DNA of 64,000 nucleotides from Paratinospora sagittata (taxonomy: Eukaryota; Streptophyta; Magnoliopsida; Ranunculales; Menispermaceae). The position numbers and the translations under genes are program-made. The notes beneath the pieces were generated by a model. That model searched no databases, was not told where the DNA came from, and worked only from the letters and a program-made list of their open reading frames with translations. Location: positions 31,723,341 to 31,787,340 of the forward strand of contig CM069612.1 of NCBI GenBank assembly GCA_035771175.1, given 5' to 3'. The stretch's first letter is position 1. Each line of letters opens with the position of its first letter. Positions 62,575 to 64,000 of the stretch are shown piece by piece.

Positions 62575-64000
62575 CCAATTAGAGCACAATAAATCGACCA
62601 ATAACTGTAGCTACTATTCTTTTCCCAAAGGAATTCTAGGATAAGCCTGCTTCAAACTTCATATGATAGTTGGCAACCTGGTTCAATGCGGTGGTTTGCT
62701 TTAGTTGGACTGTGCTCATTGGTCAATAGTGTTATAAATGTTTTAACAGATTTTGTATCCCCAAGTTGCTGAGTGAACCACATTTAGCTTCCTGTATAAA
62801 AAACTTGGTACTTTGAACTGATCATTTCACCAACAAAAAGCTTAGCACCCCACTCCACGGAAAACCAGTAATTCACTATTGGTTTATAGTTGTAGATAAA
62901 TGTGTTACAAGTGTAAACCATGTCAATCCATGTATTGAAGAGCACAGCGCAGATTCTAGCATTTCATTAGTAAAGTTGATCTTGTAAAATTAGTGCAGAA
63001 AATATCTGTTGATCAAGAACTCAAAACCACTGTGCACTTTCACAAATCCAATGACAAAGAATGAATTGTATCAAGCTGTTAATCTTTATTCCTCCTTTTC
63101 CCTGTCATCAACAGAAAGAAGAAGAAAGGAATTTAGTTTGACCTCTCCACACCACATCATTCAATTTTTCTTCATCTTGTCAACAATTAGCGCTCTCCTA
63201 AATGCAATTAATTTTGTTTCCAATTTTATCCCAACAAGTTGTGCTAAACATCCATGTCAATATCCTCATATCCAGCTACACTCATCCACTGCTTGCCAAT
63301 ATCCTTATCTCAATCCAAGTAATATTCATTTCGCATAAAACTTTGGGTCTATATCTCTACTTCAACCACTTTACTTTTAAATTCAGTTCAATCTTTCAAT
63401 TCTGTTGCACTATCTTTTCCATATAAACTTATTTTTGGGTTGATTATTGCATTTTCTTGTGGTGCTTAGTATTATTAGCTATTAAAGCCTATGATATTAT
63501 GCCCAATCACTGATTTATAGTTCAAACCTTCTGGTAGTTAGTTTGCTTGAAAGTTGGCATTTGATCATGAGATTAGTGAATTTCTCAAGTAAACTTTTGG
63601 CTTATCTCAAGTTACTGACCATGAGCATAAGGTAGTGTTTAAACTGGATCATTACACGGATTTTCATCATCATTGTTGTTCTTGTGCACTCCTTCCCGGT
63701 TAATGACTTTTGTTAAACTTAAAATAATTGAGAAGTAAAAAAGATGAAATACGTTATAGATTGGATGAGGATGAGAAAAGAGGTTCTAAATATAAGTGGA
63801 ATGACCAGATGGATCAGATGCAAAATTTGTAAAATAAAGAAACTAGATGGAGGAATTAAAAAAAAAAAAATTACAGTATCAGACTTAGTTTTATATTGTT
63901 ATTAATCTTAGATGTACATTCTTGAATCATCTCAAATGAATATCCTATTGTCAAATAATTAGATTAGACATCCAAATTCCATTCTTTTTTATCCTCGTCC
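61438..64000 (+). CDS. p24 (emp24/gp25L) beta-type cargo receptor, 3' end outside window
   Basis: p24 proteins cycle between ER and Golgi in COPI/COPII vesicles as cargo receptors. Exons 61438-61647, 62023-62209 and 62342-62449 give the first 168 residues: signal peptide (about 1-25, LKSLIIVVLALLSSLQFAVG), GOLD domain (LRFVIDRDECFSHSVQYEGD to NKSPYHETIDFDI) with its paired cysteines (DECFSH and HQFCFTNKS), and the coiled-coil start (HINPLLEQIAKLEDALYNIQ). The last exon, with the membrane helix and cytosolic sorting tail, was not found up to 64000, so the final intron runs off the window. Similarity is best to the plant p24-beta subfamily. Start is the first ATG; the upstream frame offers only a TTG. 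Confidence 0.92.
62518..62569 (+). repeat. Pyrimidine/poly-C tract in p24 intron 3
   Basis: (CCT)n followed by CCCCT repeats and an uninterrupted run of about 23 C (62545-62567). It lies roughly 70 bp into the intron after exon 3. Long pure C runs are rare and unstable, and prone to sequencing length error. Confidence 0.9.
62570..64000 (+). other. Continuation of p24 intron 3, nothing else seen
   Basis: AT-rich intronic sequence. No exon encoding the expected p24 C-terminal helix and no transposon coding sequence were recognised. Small open frames here look random. Confidence 0.5.

Overview
The window is nuclear DNA of a eudicot plant: AT-rich, intron-dense genes with GT-AG splicing, plastid-targeted amino-acid enzymes, and long nested LTR retrotransposons. 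I cannot name the species from sequence alone; a woody eudicot is a guess.

Layout. 0.6-2.7 kb: decayed Ty1/copia RT-RNase H remnant (+). 3.4-7.4 kb: complete ten-exon plastid indole-3-glycerol phosphate synthase gene (+; tryptophan pathway). 9.6-52.9 kb: a tandem family of five cellulose synthase-like E (CslE) genes, all on +. CslE-1 (9.6 kb) has all eight exons but a 2-bp frameshift in exon 7. CslE-2 (17.1 kb) keeps only exons 1-2, behind a copia fragment whose LTR ends 7 bp before its ATG. CslE-3 (39.4 kb), CslE-4 (44.2 kb) and CslE-5 (49.4 kb) are intact and predict 742, 741 and 736 aa. 54.1-59.2 kb: complete 14-exon plastid dihydroxy-acid dehydratase gene (-; branched-chain amino acids). 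61.4 kb to the right edge: first three exons of a p24 (emp24/gp25L/Erv25) beta-type cargo receptor gene (+).

Between CslE-2 and CslE-3 lies a truncated second copy of the dehydratase gene (internal exons only), split by an 18-kb retrotransposon nest (18563-36735). The nest has at least four layers: a copia element (-); a three-copy SINE cluster in its 3' LTR; a 12.2-kb gag-less chromovirus-type Ty3/gypsy element (-) in its RNase H region, with CATGG target duplication; and inside that element's pol a 2.65-kb insertion with a GCTTA duplication that begins as an LTR plus primer-binding site and ends as a SINE-like body.

Evolutionary reading (inference). An ancestral block IGPS - CslE-A - CslE-B - CslE-C - DHAD - p24 underwent tandem segmental duplication of the CslE...DHAD part. 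The left copy was then cut by a deletion fusing CslE-2 intron 2 to dehydratase intron 8 and filled by retrotransposons. The housekeeping genes at the edges look functional; the CslE array is the fast-evolving part, with gene-conversion-like identity patches between paralogues.
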